From the NCBI GenBank assembly GCA_010645155.1, contig JAAGOF010000323.1, positions 143,391 through 207,390 of the forward strand: a DNA stretch of 64,000 bases, read 5' to 3'. This DNA is from Tigriopus japonicus. Its lineage: Eukaryota; Arthropoda; Copepoda; Harpacticoida; Harpacticidae. Position 1 is the stretch's first letter. Each line of letters opens with the position of its first letter. The position numbers were made by a program, and so were the translations under genes. Positions 1-13,171 of this stretch are shown here, piece after piece. The notes under the pieces are model-generated. The model was not told where the DNA came from. It saw only the letters and a list, made by a program, of their open reading frames with translations, and searched no databases.

Positions 1-130
1 AATGGCTTACCTTGGATCCACACGACCACGACACAACACAACACAGCACTTAGTCTAAACCGGCCAAATTATCACGAGCAACGCAAAAACACGTCTGCTC
101 ACGACAATAGACGGGAGAAGACTGAAAGAC

Positions 131-792
131 TTTTAAGCATGCTTTTAGTGGCATTACTTCAATATTTGGCCCATGGCCTAATTACTAGAACTCAATTTCA
201 AATGTGGCATTCATTGTCTCATCACATCAAAACTGTTCTCAAATACTTTTGGAACCTAGAGTAATATCTTCAAGTCAATTAAACAATGTGTACTGCTACA
301 TTGATGTATCCTAAGCTTGATGATTTTAAGTTTATAACAGCCTTTTTTAGAAATAGCGATCTTTGTAGGCAGCAAACCTAATTCTGCAATCTATATTGTT
401 AATAGATACTTCCATTACCAAAGCATGAGTTTCTTTAGGTTTGCTATTTGTTGGTTGAATGCAATGAGATTCTTTTGTCTAATGTTTAGTTTAGTAAACA
501 GGATGTTATAGTTAAAGCAAGATGGTGAATAAAGTGTGAGGTTTGCGTCTGAAATGCACATATTTCTTCAAGGTGCTAAGAATGGTTGATTGCAAATGCA
601 AGCTTTTTCGACTAGTTCAAAATTTAATCTTGAAACTAAATTTTTTTTCAAAAGCCACTACATTTTTTTAACAATTTGTCAATTTTGGCCAAAAACGTAA
701 ATAAAAAGTGCAAATAAAGGTGAAAAGTGCAAAAGTGCAGAAAAATGGTTTTATGTTACCAAAAATCTTTTTACACTATTTGCCCGTCCCTA
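131..792. mobile_element. hAT-like element, left-truncated copy
   Basis: From about 131 the sequence follows the interior of the 54811-55876 element (CAAGCATGTTTTA-like start, GAAATAGCGATCTT near 350, GTGCAAATAAAGGTG near 710) and ends with TTGCCCGTCCCTA at 792. The left terminus is not recognisable, so no duplication can be tested. ORFs in it are not coding. Confidence 0.75.
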
Positions 793-1893
793 ATGATGAC
801 AAATCAACTTCAAAGATGGAACCCTGCAATCTTGGCAACAAGTTTAAGTCGAGGATAGCTCTGAAATCAAGAGACTTTGCCCCTGTTTTGCCTCCATCTT
901 GTGGCTATTTTTGTAACCTTTGGTTAAACTTCTTCATTGCGCTAGTTTCCAAATAGGTGATATTCGTTGCTGATATGTCTTTATTTCAGTCCATAATTCC
1001 AATATCCTATTTCATGCTTCTTCTTTGCCCCCTTTGATAAATCATTCAACTCCGCTCAAAAAAGTTTGAGTCTCTCTTTTTTCTCAAATGTTAGGAGTAG
1101 TGGTACTTTCCTGAAAGCTGATTGTCATATTCGTAGCTCTCGTACCATTGTGCACCTTTCCTAAAGATAGGCCTCTCTAATAAAAACACAGAGGTGCAAA
1201 ATCTAGATCAATGTAGAAAGACATGACTGACCATCTTTTCCCTCTTGTTAATCTATGGACTTGAGTTGATGGTCTTAAAAATGTTAGTAAATTTTGAACT
1301 CTAAAAAAGTTTATGGTTCTGAAGTGAAGACCAGTTTTTGATACATCCATGGGACAAAAAGCTTTGGGCCCTTCTCACAATACACGATGGACCAAATGCA
1401 TTTTCTGCCAAACCTATTCAAACGTTCGTGAACTTCTCCCATTCCAATGAAGGATCCTTTAGCCTATCCACCTTAAATGAATGGATTGCCTCGAATGTTA
1501 ACCTGTTTTATCTGCGAAAAAATGGATGGACCAAAAGAGGAATTTAGCTTCCAGGCACCACTAAAAGAACGGATCCAGATTTGCCATGAATCCCGAAATG
1601 AAGCTTTAAAAATTGCATTCGTTTTATCTTCATTTCAACACAATTATGAGTACAAGAGTGAAAGACGGTTTGTATTTTCAGATTATGAAATTCTGTGAGT
1701 TTGAAAAGTTATTGCGTTGTTTGAAGGAGAATTGTTTTCACTCTATTTAAGATATTATTTGCGGAGTTTTTATTCCGTTATAAGAGATGAAATTGTTTTT
1801 GTAACAAAAGAAATATACTCCACTGTTCTTTAGCATTTGCATGATATTGATTGGGTCAGTTATTGAAGTGATATAGAAACACAAGGGTCAGTT
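793..1893. other. no recognisable gene
   Basis: AT-rich sequence. The frame at 1477-1698 encodes CFICEKMDGPKEEF and a later ERIQIC, vaguely like transposon-linked zinc-finger fragments, but it has no supporting splice sites or neighbours. Confidence 0.5.
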
Positions 1894-2177
1894 ATTGAGG
1901 ACGTTTGGGCGCATGGTAGAAGCATATCTAAAAGCACAGTAGAAGCATATGAGACGGAGTGGAAACAACCATGCTCGATTCAAGTCTGACATAAGGTGCG
2001 TTTTTCAATCGCAAAAACGCATACTCCAGCATGGTTATTTCTACTCCAACTGACATGCTTTTAGCATGTCAGTTACATTTATAACATGTTATAACATTAA
2101 CATTATATTATAACATGCATTCTCTGCTTTTTCTCTGCTTTTATATATGCTTCTGCTATGCTTTCCACAGCCCTCAA
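1894..2177. mobile_element. MITE-like element with AGAAGCATAT inverted ends
   Basis: The left end TTGAGGACGTTTGGGCGCAT, then GGTAGAAGCATATCTAAAAG, pairs imperfectly over about 40 bp with the inverted right end (TTTTATATATGCTTCTGCTA, TGCTTTCCACAGCCCTCAA). A perfect hairpin GACATGC-TTTTA-GCATGTC lies in the middle (near 2052-2070). No clear target duplication was seen. Confidence 0.6.
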
Positions 2178-5100
2178 CAACCATCAAAAGAAGATTTGAT
2201 GGTAAAAACTACTGTAGTCTTCATTCATAATGGTTTAGAGGTGTTTTCAATACGCAGAGATATCCTCTAATGTGACGAGAACCGCAATGTTTTTCACTAA
2301 ATGAGCAACAAGAGCTTTTTAAAGACCAGATTCTTTTTTATAACGCGCGGGTTCAATGCTAAACCTCCATGTATTCCTTTTCAAAAGACAAAAGATAATT
2401 ACTCTCCAGTTGTTTTCGTTAGTAAAAAATAATCTTTGCTAAATCATTGCGCCATGTTATACGTAGAAACAGAATTGCATTTTGATCAGCCCTTTAACAC
2501 AAAAAGATAGGCCTGAAATGAGCATGGGCATCCCGCTGTATTTCGGGTTTGAATTTTAGTTTTGATGAAACTACTTGAGGCAAAGGCCAAATTGATGAAA
2601 AATTGGTATGGGCCTTATTGGTTGGCGTTTGACCACATTTCATCAACACTAGAACTCGTTCAAGCCTCATTTGTGGGGTTGTTCAAGTGAATCGTCATTT
2701 ACTTGCTAGCCTTTTTTTTGTCTAAAGGGTGTTTCCCTCCATTTAACAACGAAATTGACCTTCTTTCAAGGGACTTTGTGACCACGAAGTTGCAAGAAAT
2801 GGCCCCATACTTGTCCCAATTGGCCTTCATGTCCATGACAAGGTCCTGTCGTTGGACTTTATCTGTCTCGAGAACCGTGTATGGATCTCCTTTTCAAAGA
2901 ACAAAGTACCTCTCTCTCTCTCAAGATTGGGTACTTTTTGACCAGGGCCTCTTTCACATACACGACAATAGTGTCTGGAAATTTAAGTGCACTGTGATAT
3001 GTACTATGCCTCGTAAATAACTGGATTGGGTAAAAAACTGGAATCGACAACGGTAAAGGGAAAGCTTCGTTTAGGTAGATTCTGATTTGCAATACCAAAA
3101 TAGATTTGGTTCTCACTTCCAATTACTGGCCTTCTTTTCTTGAGTAGACAAAATACAAGCAACCTGCCGACTTTGTGAAGCTCATTGGATTGGAATTGCA
3201 TTCGTTTTTTCCTTGGCAAAATTTAGTGCACTGACCCAAACAACCGGTTCTAAAGTAAACTTTCTAGTTGATTGCCGTTTGCTTGTTTGCTTTTGCAAAT
3301 GTATTTTCATTTTGTTTTTCCCAGATTACTTCTTTCTCACTATGGACAAACGACAGAATCTTTGACAATCTTTATATAAAATTTACAAAAATGTGAGTGG
3401 AATTGTACTACCAAAACTTACAAAATGGTCTGCTTTTATTTGAAAAGGATACGACTTTATTAGATGCAACCAAAATTTGTTATAAATCATTAATTTGGAA
3501 AAATACGAAAATTTAAAAACACTGTTTTCCATAGTTTCTTCTTTTCTCCCACTTTAAATCACCTTTTTTTTATGTTTTAGACCAAGTATTTACAACTCCA
3601 AACATATCTGTGGTCTGGTGTCGAGACCAAAACTCGAATCAAAACTTCGGCCATCTCTAGTTTCAATGTCGGGTGATTGAGATTTAAACAAATGGCTAAA
3701 ATGACATTGTCCAAAAAGGGGACTGGTATTTTATGGGCTGGGGTGATGAGAAATGGGCAAAGCAATTCTTTTGTACGTGATTATTGAAACGATGGAGTGA
3801 ATGGAAGGAATGCACATTCTCAGGTTATTAATGGTCTTAAAGGCGAGAAAGTAGGGAAATAAGTAAATGCATTTCTTCGTTCAAACTCGACAAAATTTAT
3901 TTACAGCTTTGAAATTGGAACATCAATCATTTTCCCCATTCATATTAACTTTATCCGTGCAAAATTGCTCTTCCACACATTTTTGGTCTCTTTACATTCC
4001 TGGCAAAAATCACTTTGATGTGAATTTCACTAATCCGCATTGGATTACATTATTGAAACGTTATTTACAATGGCTCATGAAAACTTCAAGTTCTTGATTA
4101 TGTATTTTGATTCAAAGTATGTTTCACATTATGTTAATCTTGAATTTTTGTACGTTATTCCATAGCATTCTAGTTTGCCATAGCCTTGGGCTAATGATTG
4201 CAAAAGATATTTCGTCAAAAAACAACTCTTTTATTGTTTGATCCTTAAATTTTCCTTCAAAATGAGGAATTGTCTGGTTGGGTTGCCCTAGAAACTAGTT
4301 GCAATGGAAACGGGTCTAAGTTTTGTCCTGATTGAATACGCAGACCGTGGAATGACTAGCAATTTAGACAACATCAACCCTAACGAGTTCCATCCCATGA
4401 TTTCCACCTCAAGTCTTCCAAAGTATAATGCTGAAGAAAATCTAGTCTGATGGTTGTGTACGAGCATAGATGAGCACAAAACATTCCGTGGATTAACCTC
4501 TGACAAAGATGTAGTTTTGAATTTATTGCATGTAATGAATTCACTCAGGTGTTTGATATCGCTTGAATGTTTAGAAAGCAGTTACTAAAGCTTTAGTCTA
4601 GTCATTGTTTGCTGTTTGATAAAGACAAGATGAAGAACCACTGAATTATGTAGACAATGAGACTGATGATAAGAACATAGAATGAATGAGCTACCCTTTT
4701 GTGGCATAAAAAAATCACTCATTCTATCTAAGATTAAACATTAACCTTTGAGAGAACATAACTTTTGACTCCGATGAGCAATCAAATTGAAAATTGGACG
4801 AGGGAATGTGGATGAGACAGACAATAGCTCATGCAAAGGTTGATTTTTACACAGAAATCCACAAATTCGTTCTTAGGATCTGAGTTGACCTTTCAGGGGT
4901 CTTTGACGTTCCATTCACGGATTTAATAAATTCAAAAGTAAGCCTTGGAATTTATAGATGTGCTGGACTGTTAAATTAAAGCTCAGCTTTCCTTTAGAGC
5001 TTTCGTGGTCTCCTTAGATGCAACAAAATTTGCATTATCCCAGTCATTTAAAAACCCATACAAGATTTTTCTACACAACCTTGACATTGAAAACCAAAAA

Positions 5101-7655
5101 ATATTAAGTCACTTTTGTTTGATCTTGAGGCTTCTTTTTCTTATAAGAGAATACATTAATAGCAACATGTTTATGAGTTCTTTTATTTTGTATGGCTACT
5201 AACACGAATTTAATTGAAATGTATATCGAAAAGAAGCATTAGAGAATATCTTGGCGAGGTCTAATAAATTAAAATGGCTTTCAACCCAACTGGTCAATAG
5301 AAGAACAAGGTCAATCGGGCGAAATGCAAGTAACAATTTTGCATTGACGTTTGTGGTCCCAAAATTGCATCCTATTTGGAAATCAACCACAAAGGAGCTC
5401 AAGGACATTTTATGCATTGAAAACTGAAACTGACTCAATGCCCACTACACCAATCCCTCTCCAACAATGAGTCTTTAATATCTCTTCGAGGGAGGGATAC
5501 AATATTCTTGTAAGTCAATCAAAACAGGATCATCATGATCAGCAGTCTTTTTGTTCCCGTTCCCAAGGAACTTGAAGTTGGTCACAATAGGAGCATATTA
5601 GTATCTAATTGGTCGATCATGCATCCCGCAATCGAATCGACCTTTTGCGAAGGACACAGCCCAAGGATGCGTCTGGCCTACTTCAATGACAATGAGCATT
5701 GGCAGGCCAAGCTTCCTTCCATAGAGGGATGGAAAGTGATGCAGTCTTTGGTGATAGACGGCAATGCACAAACTTCGAAACAGCCTCCGAGCAAGCTTGT
5801 TCCACGAAATAGCCATTTAGGTTCCAAGTCATACAAGGCCTTCGGGGCGAAACCTGCTCATGCGTGCCGTGATAGAGGCTCCATGTAAATTTATCTTCAG
5901 CGACATTGAAGGTCGTGAGTCAGCAAAAAAACTCGTGCTTGTAAGGGATCACTGTGCTGAGGTCCATTAAGGGTAAAATTACAAGGGTCCCTCTTTGACA
6001 TTATGATGTAGATCGGGAGCATAAAAACGCTTGAATCATAAAGCTAGTTTGAATGCATGTTTTGATGTTCATTCATTTTCATTTCCAGCATGGAACCAAA
6101 TTCCAGCGTTGCTGGAACGTAATATTCATTGATGCATGCATGGTTAGAAAGAATAGAATAAGAAGCCTCTAGAGTCTGGCCTTTCAAGAGGAAAAAGGCC
6201 CATAGACATCAACTGAAAGGAGACCACCCAGTCTTTTCACGCAAAATTGCTAATTTCTAAGAAATTGTCTACTCTTTTCTAAGAGATTTTGTTCATTTTC
6301 GTCAAAACGGATCTGATTGGAACTCGGAAGAAATTCGACGTTTGAGAAAAATTGGAAATCTTGGGGAAAAACCTAAGACTTTCCAATATAGTTAGATCAG
6401 CATTGTGATTAAAATCCAGTAGCTGTTCACCTAATTGATATTTCGTTAAAAAAATTACCGAACCAAGAAGAGATCTTAGATTGTAGCTGAACGTCGAACT
6501 TGTCCCAAAATGTAGATAAAACCTGAACCTGTAATGAAAGAAGCCCAAGATGTACGAAACACGGAACCGAAAGGTTGCGGAGGGACCCAAAAAGGTCCTT
6601 TGCATAAAAAAGAGGGCCCTTAGATTCTTAGACCGACGGCAGAGTCCCTGAAGAGTAATGTGACAGGGAAGACGCTGATGGAGCGATTTTAGAAAGCAAA
6701 TATGGCCAAGCTTTGGTCACTTGGGTTTGAATGAACCGGAGTCTATTTCACGTGTTAAAAGTCATCATGTGATCTTAGGAAATAACTCCATAATTTTTCA
6801 AATTCATGTAGCGATATGGCTGATCTGTCAGGGAGTAAAAGCAATCTGAAGATAGGAGACCACCTTACACTTTTTGACGCAATCCATCTTGAGAGCCGAT
6901 ATTTTGCCTCCACTACAGTGGACTTCACATGGCTCATGAGATGAGACTCCCTTGAGATATTCCATCTCGTATTGACCATAGGAGATTATCGGCAGGAACA
7001 TTGGACACATAATCCCCCTGGTGTTCCTGTTCCTGAAGGGAATACATACAACCGGATACCAATCTCAGCCTTGATCGTACTTTTGATTTTTTATATAAAT
7101 AGAATATGATTCTACGTTGGTGTGGCTAATAGGTCATGTATGGTATCTTAGAAACAGACGTATAGAGTGTTAACAAGAGATTGTGCAAACGTACCTTGTT
7201 GACTTCTAACTAACAAGCCTGTCATTAGCTATTTAGTAATGAAGTGGAACGAATACTCAAGTAAGATAGCTATTTAGTCAAGCCAATTGCAGAAGAGCAT
7301 AACAAACTTTTAAGGCTACATTTTCAGATGCGTCGTTCGACATACTATTTAGGTCACCGTTCCATTTACGTAATCCCATTGTCGTACAAAATAAACATTT
7401 GGAAAAAATGTTAATAATTCTGGTTAATTCAAAAAGAATGATTGCTCGTATCCTCTAAAAAATAATTCTCTCGTTTCTATGAATACCTGATAACAATCAG
7501 GATTTTTCGGGCGGGTTTTCGTGTTTTTCATTCCTAAGGTTTTCGGGGTTTTTGAGATTTTGATGTTTTTGGTTGCTTCGATTTTACTTTTCATATTGTT
7601 AACCACATCAACATATCATAACTGAGTTCTTGCCGATATGTGACACATTCATAAC
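2178..7655. other. no recognisable gene apart from one foldback relic
   Basis: AT-rich DNA with scattered short ORFs on both strands. The 5535-5888 plus frame (117 codons) and its minus-strand shadow are the longest; neither resembles a known protein. The only recognised element is the relic at 4629-4860. Confidence 0.5.
4629..4860. mobile_element. old foldback element relic
   Basis: GAAGAACCACTGAATTATG, GAATGAATGAGCTACCCTTTTG, AATCACTCATTCTATCT and GAGAACATAACTTTTGACTC match the CAAGAA foldback family in order, with deletions. The right terminus is missing. Confidence 0.65.
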
Positions 7656-8594
7656 TAGGGCTCGGATAAGGTTATTATAAAAATTGCAATCTTTGGCCAT
7701 TTTACGCAAATATATTAACTTCTTGTTTTTTTCGCAATAAACAGCAACTTTTGGCATTTTTGTCTCGATCACTTGAGTCCTGCAGGAAAATATTTCACTT
7801 TTCACAGGACCTTTTCAAAGAATTATTAGCTTCTAAACCGTGGACTATATTCTTGAGGAATTCACAAGTTAAAAAAGGCTTTAAAAAGCCCTATGCTTCA
7901 AAAAAATTCCTAGAATTGAAACGTATGTTTGGTAAATTTTGGCACTTTTAGGTCAATATGTGACATTTCAAAAAATAACAACTTCATAGCAACTCATGTC
8001 GAAATGAGTTCAACATTTACCAAAATCTGTTTCAGCTTTAGGGCAAAAACTGCAACATCGATTTTTTAGATAGTTTTTCCTCGATTTTTTTAAATATTTT
8101 GGCTGTTTCAAGGAAAATGTATTTTTTTCTCGAATATTTGAGTCAGAAAAAATATTTCAGGCAAAATTGAGGAAAATAAATGAATGACCAATGGTCAAGA
8201 CAGCTTTCACAAAATGAACCCAAAATCCAAAAATCTCTACAAAATGGCATTTGCACTATGATTAGACATTCACAATCAAAACTAGTGTCAAACACGAAAA
8301 AACTGCGCCATTTATTGAGGCAAATTGAAAATTGTACTGTTAAATTACTTACATGTTAAGTATGCCTTCAAACTAGAGCGTCTCTACTCCAAACACGATC
8401 AATTGCATCAAATTCACCAAAAACAAATTTCGAAAATCGATACACACAGACAAAAATACCATATAATGGCGTTGTCAAAATGTATTTCTTAAATATCCGG
8501 TTTCTTTCGAATATTTAGCAAATATCTAGGGCTTTTGAATAAAATAAGTATCGGATATTTGACAGTTTTTATGCAAATATTTTTCCGGGCCCTA
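7656..8594. mobile_element. hAT-like element, TAGGGCYCGG family
   Basis: About 939 bp run from TAGGGCTCGGATAA to the inverted end TTTTTCCGGGCCCTA. The flanks TTCATAAC (7648-7655) and CTGATAAC (8595-8602) agree at 6 of 8. The interior (around 8095-8360) matches 58850-59140 in blocks such as GGCTGTTTCAAG and GGCATTTGYACT. There is no intact ORF. Confidence 0.7.
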
Positions 8595-9400
8595 CTGATA
8601 ACAATAGGTAATCCGTCTCATCTCCAATCCTTGCAAGCTTGCAGTCGTCCTAAAATAAGGACATGTGTATTTTCATGGACAAGCGTCTAACGTCTATTAC
8701 TAGGAATTGACTGAGCCCAAGAAAAAATCAATTAGCATCCACCCACAAGACAAGGCTGATCAAAAATCTGCGCCAAGGCCATCCAGTAAAAGAAAAAGAG
8801 ATTCCTTACTGTTATTTACTTTATCAAATTAAACAAAAGACTCTTGTTTTCGCCATTAAAAAGGAACAACAGTAAATGTTCTTTTGCATGGACCAAAGAA
8901 TTCCAAGACGTCCATAGAATGGACTATGTTCGTTGATGTTAGCTTTTTGCACTCGTTGGGGTCTTCTTCCCCATATGTTCCTGATTTTGTTAGCGCTTCC
9001 CGCTTGAGTTTTCAAGAGAACTTCCCGCTTCCCAGGATTTTGAGGAGCCAACGCATGTCGATTCCTTACTAGGCTTAATGATAATGTCAAGAGTCTAAAG
9101 GCGGGCTAACTTTAAACTTCATTCCCATCCTTGTTCATTACAAGGCCGCGTAACCACTCATAGTTCCACATAAGGCTCTGCTCTCAGACACCCCAAGCCT
9201 CGTCGCAATCAGTTTAGAGAAGCTTAACATCAATGTTGTCAAACCTGATTGCAGTAATAGCGGCTGTTTTCTAAGGCAGTGATTGTTGTGATGGGTTATG
9301 AAATTGCATTAAACCAAAGCTTATATAAGATATGATATGCTTGAGGATTATGCACGTGTAAACAAACATAAGGAGATGACTGACTGACAGAGAGCGTGTT

Positions 9401-9663
9401 TTTTTTTTTTGGTTGGTAACGGATTTTCTACTGCCGCTGCAAAGAATGTGATTCCCTCCAAAAATAAATCATAAATGAAATAATTTAAGCAATTAATATT
9501 TATACAAAATTTGGTCTACCAACGAATTACTGTTGGCAGATCTATGCAACCCTTGAATAGTGGGTTGATCAAGAATAGTATTCAAAAATTTATCTAACCC
9601 TGCATTAACAACTGTTAGAGGATCAGCTCCTACATATTCCCGACGAAGACTAATGGGTTTGAT
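9401..9663 (-). mobile_element. LINE 3' end fragment, diverged
   Basis: The minus-strand 3' end of the LINE matches 62014-62260 along most of its length: T-rich tail on the plus strand, the AAGAATGTGATTCC variant of the end palindrome, TACTGTTGGCAGATCTATGC and AGGATCAGCTCCTACATATT. It carries many substitutions and is older than the other copies. Homology stops near 9663 (5' truncation). Confidence 0.85.
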
Positions 9664-10452
9664 TTAAATCATATATAAAACATGTGAGATAGAACTAAAG
9701 GATTTTCAAATTTTGACATCATAGAAATAGTTTTGCAAAAATGCCAAATTTCTATCCAAACACCGAGTTGATAATAAATCAGGGCAATATGTTCAGTTTT
9801 CTTGAAAACTAGTGCTGCGATCAAAAAAGCAGTGTCTACATTTTTGAGGTTATCAACATTATGAACAAGTAGGCTGTTTTTAACTCTCCGGGCTGATAAA
9901 AATTGATCTAGGATCAATTTAGCAACACTTGGATGAAAATAAATGTTTGATCTTTACACCCAGTTTTCAGGGGTTCTTATTGGATGTGCATTGTCAAGAA
10001 GGCTTTCTGACTAAATTTCAGAGCACTGATGTATCGAGTTTTCAGTGCTGCCATTTTTGCATTCCCTAAGCTTTCAAAAATTGGTTAATTTATTCCTTAG
10101 TTTTTTGGTGCATTACTTTTAATCTAAACCTGACTTCGAAAAAAACCAAAGTGATTCCTTTTTTATTTCATGGGTCAGAAGCATGCACACCTTAAAGCGT
10201 TTAGGAATTTTCGTACAAACTTGATATGAACAGAAGTTTTCAGGACCGTGGGATGTGAAACAATAAAAATGAGTCTGAATAGGCCACAATGCAGCTCTAA
10301 AACAGATCAAATCAATTCTGGTTGAAAGTTGTCTTCCCCCTGAAAGAAGCTATGTACAACCATACCCTCTTAGCTTTACAAAATGCTCCCAAGGGAGGTC
10401 AAACATGACTTCCTTCATCTTGAACGCATGAACATCAATTGCCAAGAGTTCT

Positions 10453-10540
10453 TTGTATATTTTGTGTCTGCTTTCGGTTTTGGTGGGCATAACAGAAACC
10501 GAAACCGAAATTTCGGCCATAAGCGCTTTCAGTCCATCAC
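10453..10540. mobile_element. right end of a CCGAAA-rich hAT MITE
   Basis: About 85 bp match 42552-42630 (TGTCTGCTTTCGGTTTTGGT, CCGAAATTTCGGCC, GCGCTTTCAGTCCATCACTT) and stop at the same terminus. The left end is absent, so this is a fragment. Confidence 0.8.
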
Positions 10541-12751
10541 TTATTGCCTCAGCATTGATTTATGGCTTTGAAAAATTGCCGATCTATGAGAAAGTAAGCA
10601 TTCACAAACTCTGTCGACACTCGGATGTTGGTGATTGATTGGAGTGTCTTTTTAATAACAGACTAACTAGGATAGGGGAAAATAAGAACTTCTTTGCACC
10701 TAGAGAAAAGAACGGTTATGAAACCCAAGTCGAAGAAAAGTAGAAGAAAAATGATGGTAGTTTGGAGGGCCCTAAAATTGAAAATACAATTAGCCGGGCT
10801 CCTTTGATAACTATCAGGTGAAAGGATAGGGTCAGAATCACGGAAAAAAGACTTGAAGAAAATGACGATCTTCAATTTTTTCTGGCAGGATACCATACTA
10901 AATATGGGCTGGTTTCAAACTCATTATCCCTGAACTTTTAATTCTCTTCCGCAATGTAGCCTTTTTCACCCTATTTTTTCCGCCTAAAAGCAACACGAAA
11001 AGTTCAATGCTCAAATAGTTATTTAAACGGGCCCTATGAAAAGCCTTTGAAGCGGGTTTGAATTGGAATGCGGGTGAAAAAGTTGGAACAAAGCGGAGCC
11101 TAAAACAAAGTTTTAGAAGCCTTTGAACTAAACGTATCCTAAAAAAGAACCATATTCAACCAACTAGCCGCACAATTGAGCCTAGCACAAACAATTCCAA
11201 CCCCCTTCTCAGCAACACTTTTTCATAGAAGTTCAATTCCAACATGAAGTCCATTGCCATTGTCGTAATATTCTCCAAATTTGAATCCAAATAACGACCA
11301 CGTATGCTTTAGACATTTTAAGTTCCAGCATCAATGCTATGTAGGAAGGTTCACCTTCTAAGCCTCTTTTAATTAGCTTTAGGACGATGCAGAAACTCAA
11401 AGTTTTTCAAAATTGCTGATTAAAACACCGAATTCATTACTGAGGTTTGTTGGTTTCACCAATGGACTTTTGGGTCTCATTTCAATTTCAAGGACGTGTT
11501 TGATAAAATCTGGCCAACGATTTTTTAACAGGAACGGTTTGGCTAGATCAAGGATAGAAGATAGAATGTAAGGAACCAATAGATGGCCAAGGAGAATGGT
11601 GTAATGATGATTATTGGCAAATCTCAAAAAATGTCCCAAGCCCATTTCCTGCCTTGCTCTGACTTTCTCTTCAGATTGAACCCAGGTTTTCATTTTATGA
11701 CAGTGTGGAATGCAAATTAGGGGAACACCTCTAAAGCCTTTTTGGCACACTTATTTGGCAGCCAAGTCAAGGAACCACTTTCATTTCTTAAGCTCGATTT
11801 AGAGATGCTCTGTCGATAAAAAACAAATAAGCGGTTTGAACCGAATCGGGATTTGATTGAAAGAAGACCGATCAAAGAGTGTCAACAACCGCAAAGTCTT
11901 GGCATTCTTTCCATAGACATTCTTTGCTTCTGCTTTGTCAATCAATTTTGCATCTAAGATTCAACTTTGGAGATTCTTTCGAGCCTTGATGTCAGGACAA
12001 AAGTACTTTTGAAATAAAACCAATTTGAACTGGTAATTCCACTTGAAAAAAAAAATGAATGAGGAATACTCTTTCAACATCAAAAGGCTCTTTTCCGGGA
12101 AACCCAGATCAAAAGGCAACAATATGAGTCAATACTAGTGTCTCTAGTCAATATCAGTTTTACACTACATGTTTGCTTTAGAACTCAGCGACAATCTGCG
12201 CCATCTTGTGGTGAAGTAAGATGGAGTTTCAGAGAAGCAGGTCTTAATTCATGTCCATCATGTATGATTTTTTGGTTCTTAATCACAGCAACATCGTAAC
12301 TGAACTCAAAAAGACTCGAAATATAAAGAAAAATCTGTTCCAATATATTTGTTGCAATTTTGGCAACAAGTTTAGGATGATTGAGGGACTTTGATCTTGT
12401 TTTCATCTTCATATGGTGACGGATTTGAAGGTTTCCATTGAATTTCTCTATACAAAAGTTCACGTGGTAATGTTCTAGAGCAGAGCTCTCAAGTATAGAG
12501 TGAAATAATCAAATGCGACCTGTTGTGGGTGCATGCGTAATTGACCCTGCCTTAAATGTCAGTGTTTACGCGCTGATCAGCGCCCCCTGTGATCAAATCA
12601 AAACAGAGTTGCCAGATGTTTATTTGTAATGCCACTCTTTGGGGCATCAGTAAACATCTTCTCACAATTAAATTTCTCCAAAATGTGCGCCTTTGGTAAC
12701 ATGATGCCATTTCAAAGAAATAAACTACTGAAAAAAATTGCGTTTAGACCC

Positions 12752-13163
12752 AGACCTGTGTCTATTACTTCTAAAACGTAATACAATTAGTATTATATTG
12801 GCCTCAAAAGTAATTAAACACAATTGCAATTACTACCAAAAATATTTGAATTACATTTCAATTACATTATATTTTCAAACCAAGCTTCAACTCCTTTCTG
12901 TGAGATTTTTGTGAAACAATTTAGACACCGAAAAATATTGGAAGGACAGGGGAAAATCTGTGAAATTTCTAATCCCAGAACTTTTAATAAAGGTGAAATC
13001 GTAATAGTAATTTGTAATTGAAAAATGGCAATTACATGGGCTCAACTGTAATCAATTACAATTACATTGGCCTCAAAAGTAATTAAAAACAATTTCAAAT
13101 ACTTGGGAATGTAATTGTAATTACGTGATTGTAATTACAGTTACAATTACATCACAGGTTTGT
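12752..13163. mobile_element. AATTAC-rich MITE with near-perfect target duplication
   Basis: This element of about 412 bp starts AGACCTGTGT and ends with ATCACAGGTTTGT. Flanks TTAGACCC (12744-12751) and TGAGACCC (13164-13171) agree at 7 of 8. Internally it is dominated by GTAATTGTAATTAC/GTAATTACAATTAC motifs near both ends, so much of it can fold on itself. Confidence 0.7.
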
Positions 13164-13171
13164 TGAGACCC

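Larger units (their letters stand above)
8595..12751. other. mostly unassigned DNA
   Basis: Apart from the LINE tail (9401-9663) and hAT fragment (10453-10540) nothing is recognised. The minus frame 11397-11750 (117 codons) is open but has no family resemblance. A small perfect palindrome GCGCTGATCAGCGC lies near 12570. Confidence 0.5.

Noticed and set aside
1477..1698. Frame with CFICEK...ERIQIC resembling a transposon-associated zinc finger
   Set aside because: Only two short motif fragments, no further homology and no nearby element ends; too weak to call.
5535..5888. 117-codon plus-strand frame
   Set aside because: The opposite strand is also open and neither translation shows a domain or splice sites.
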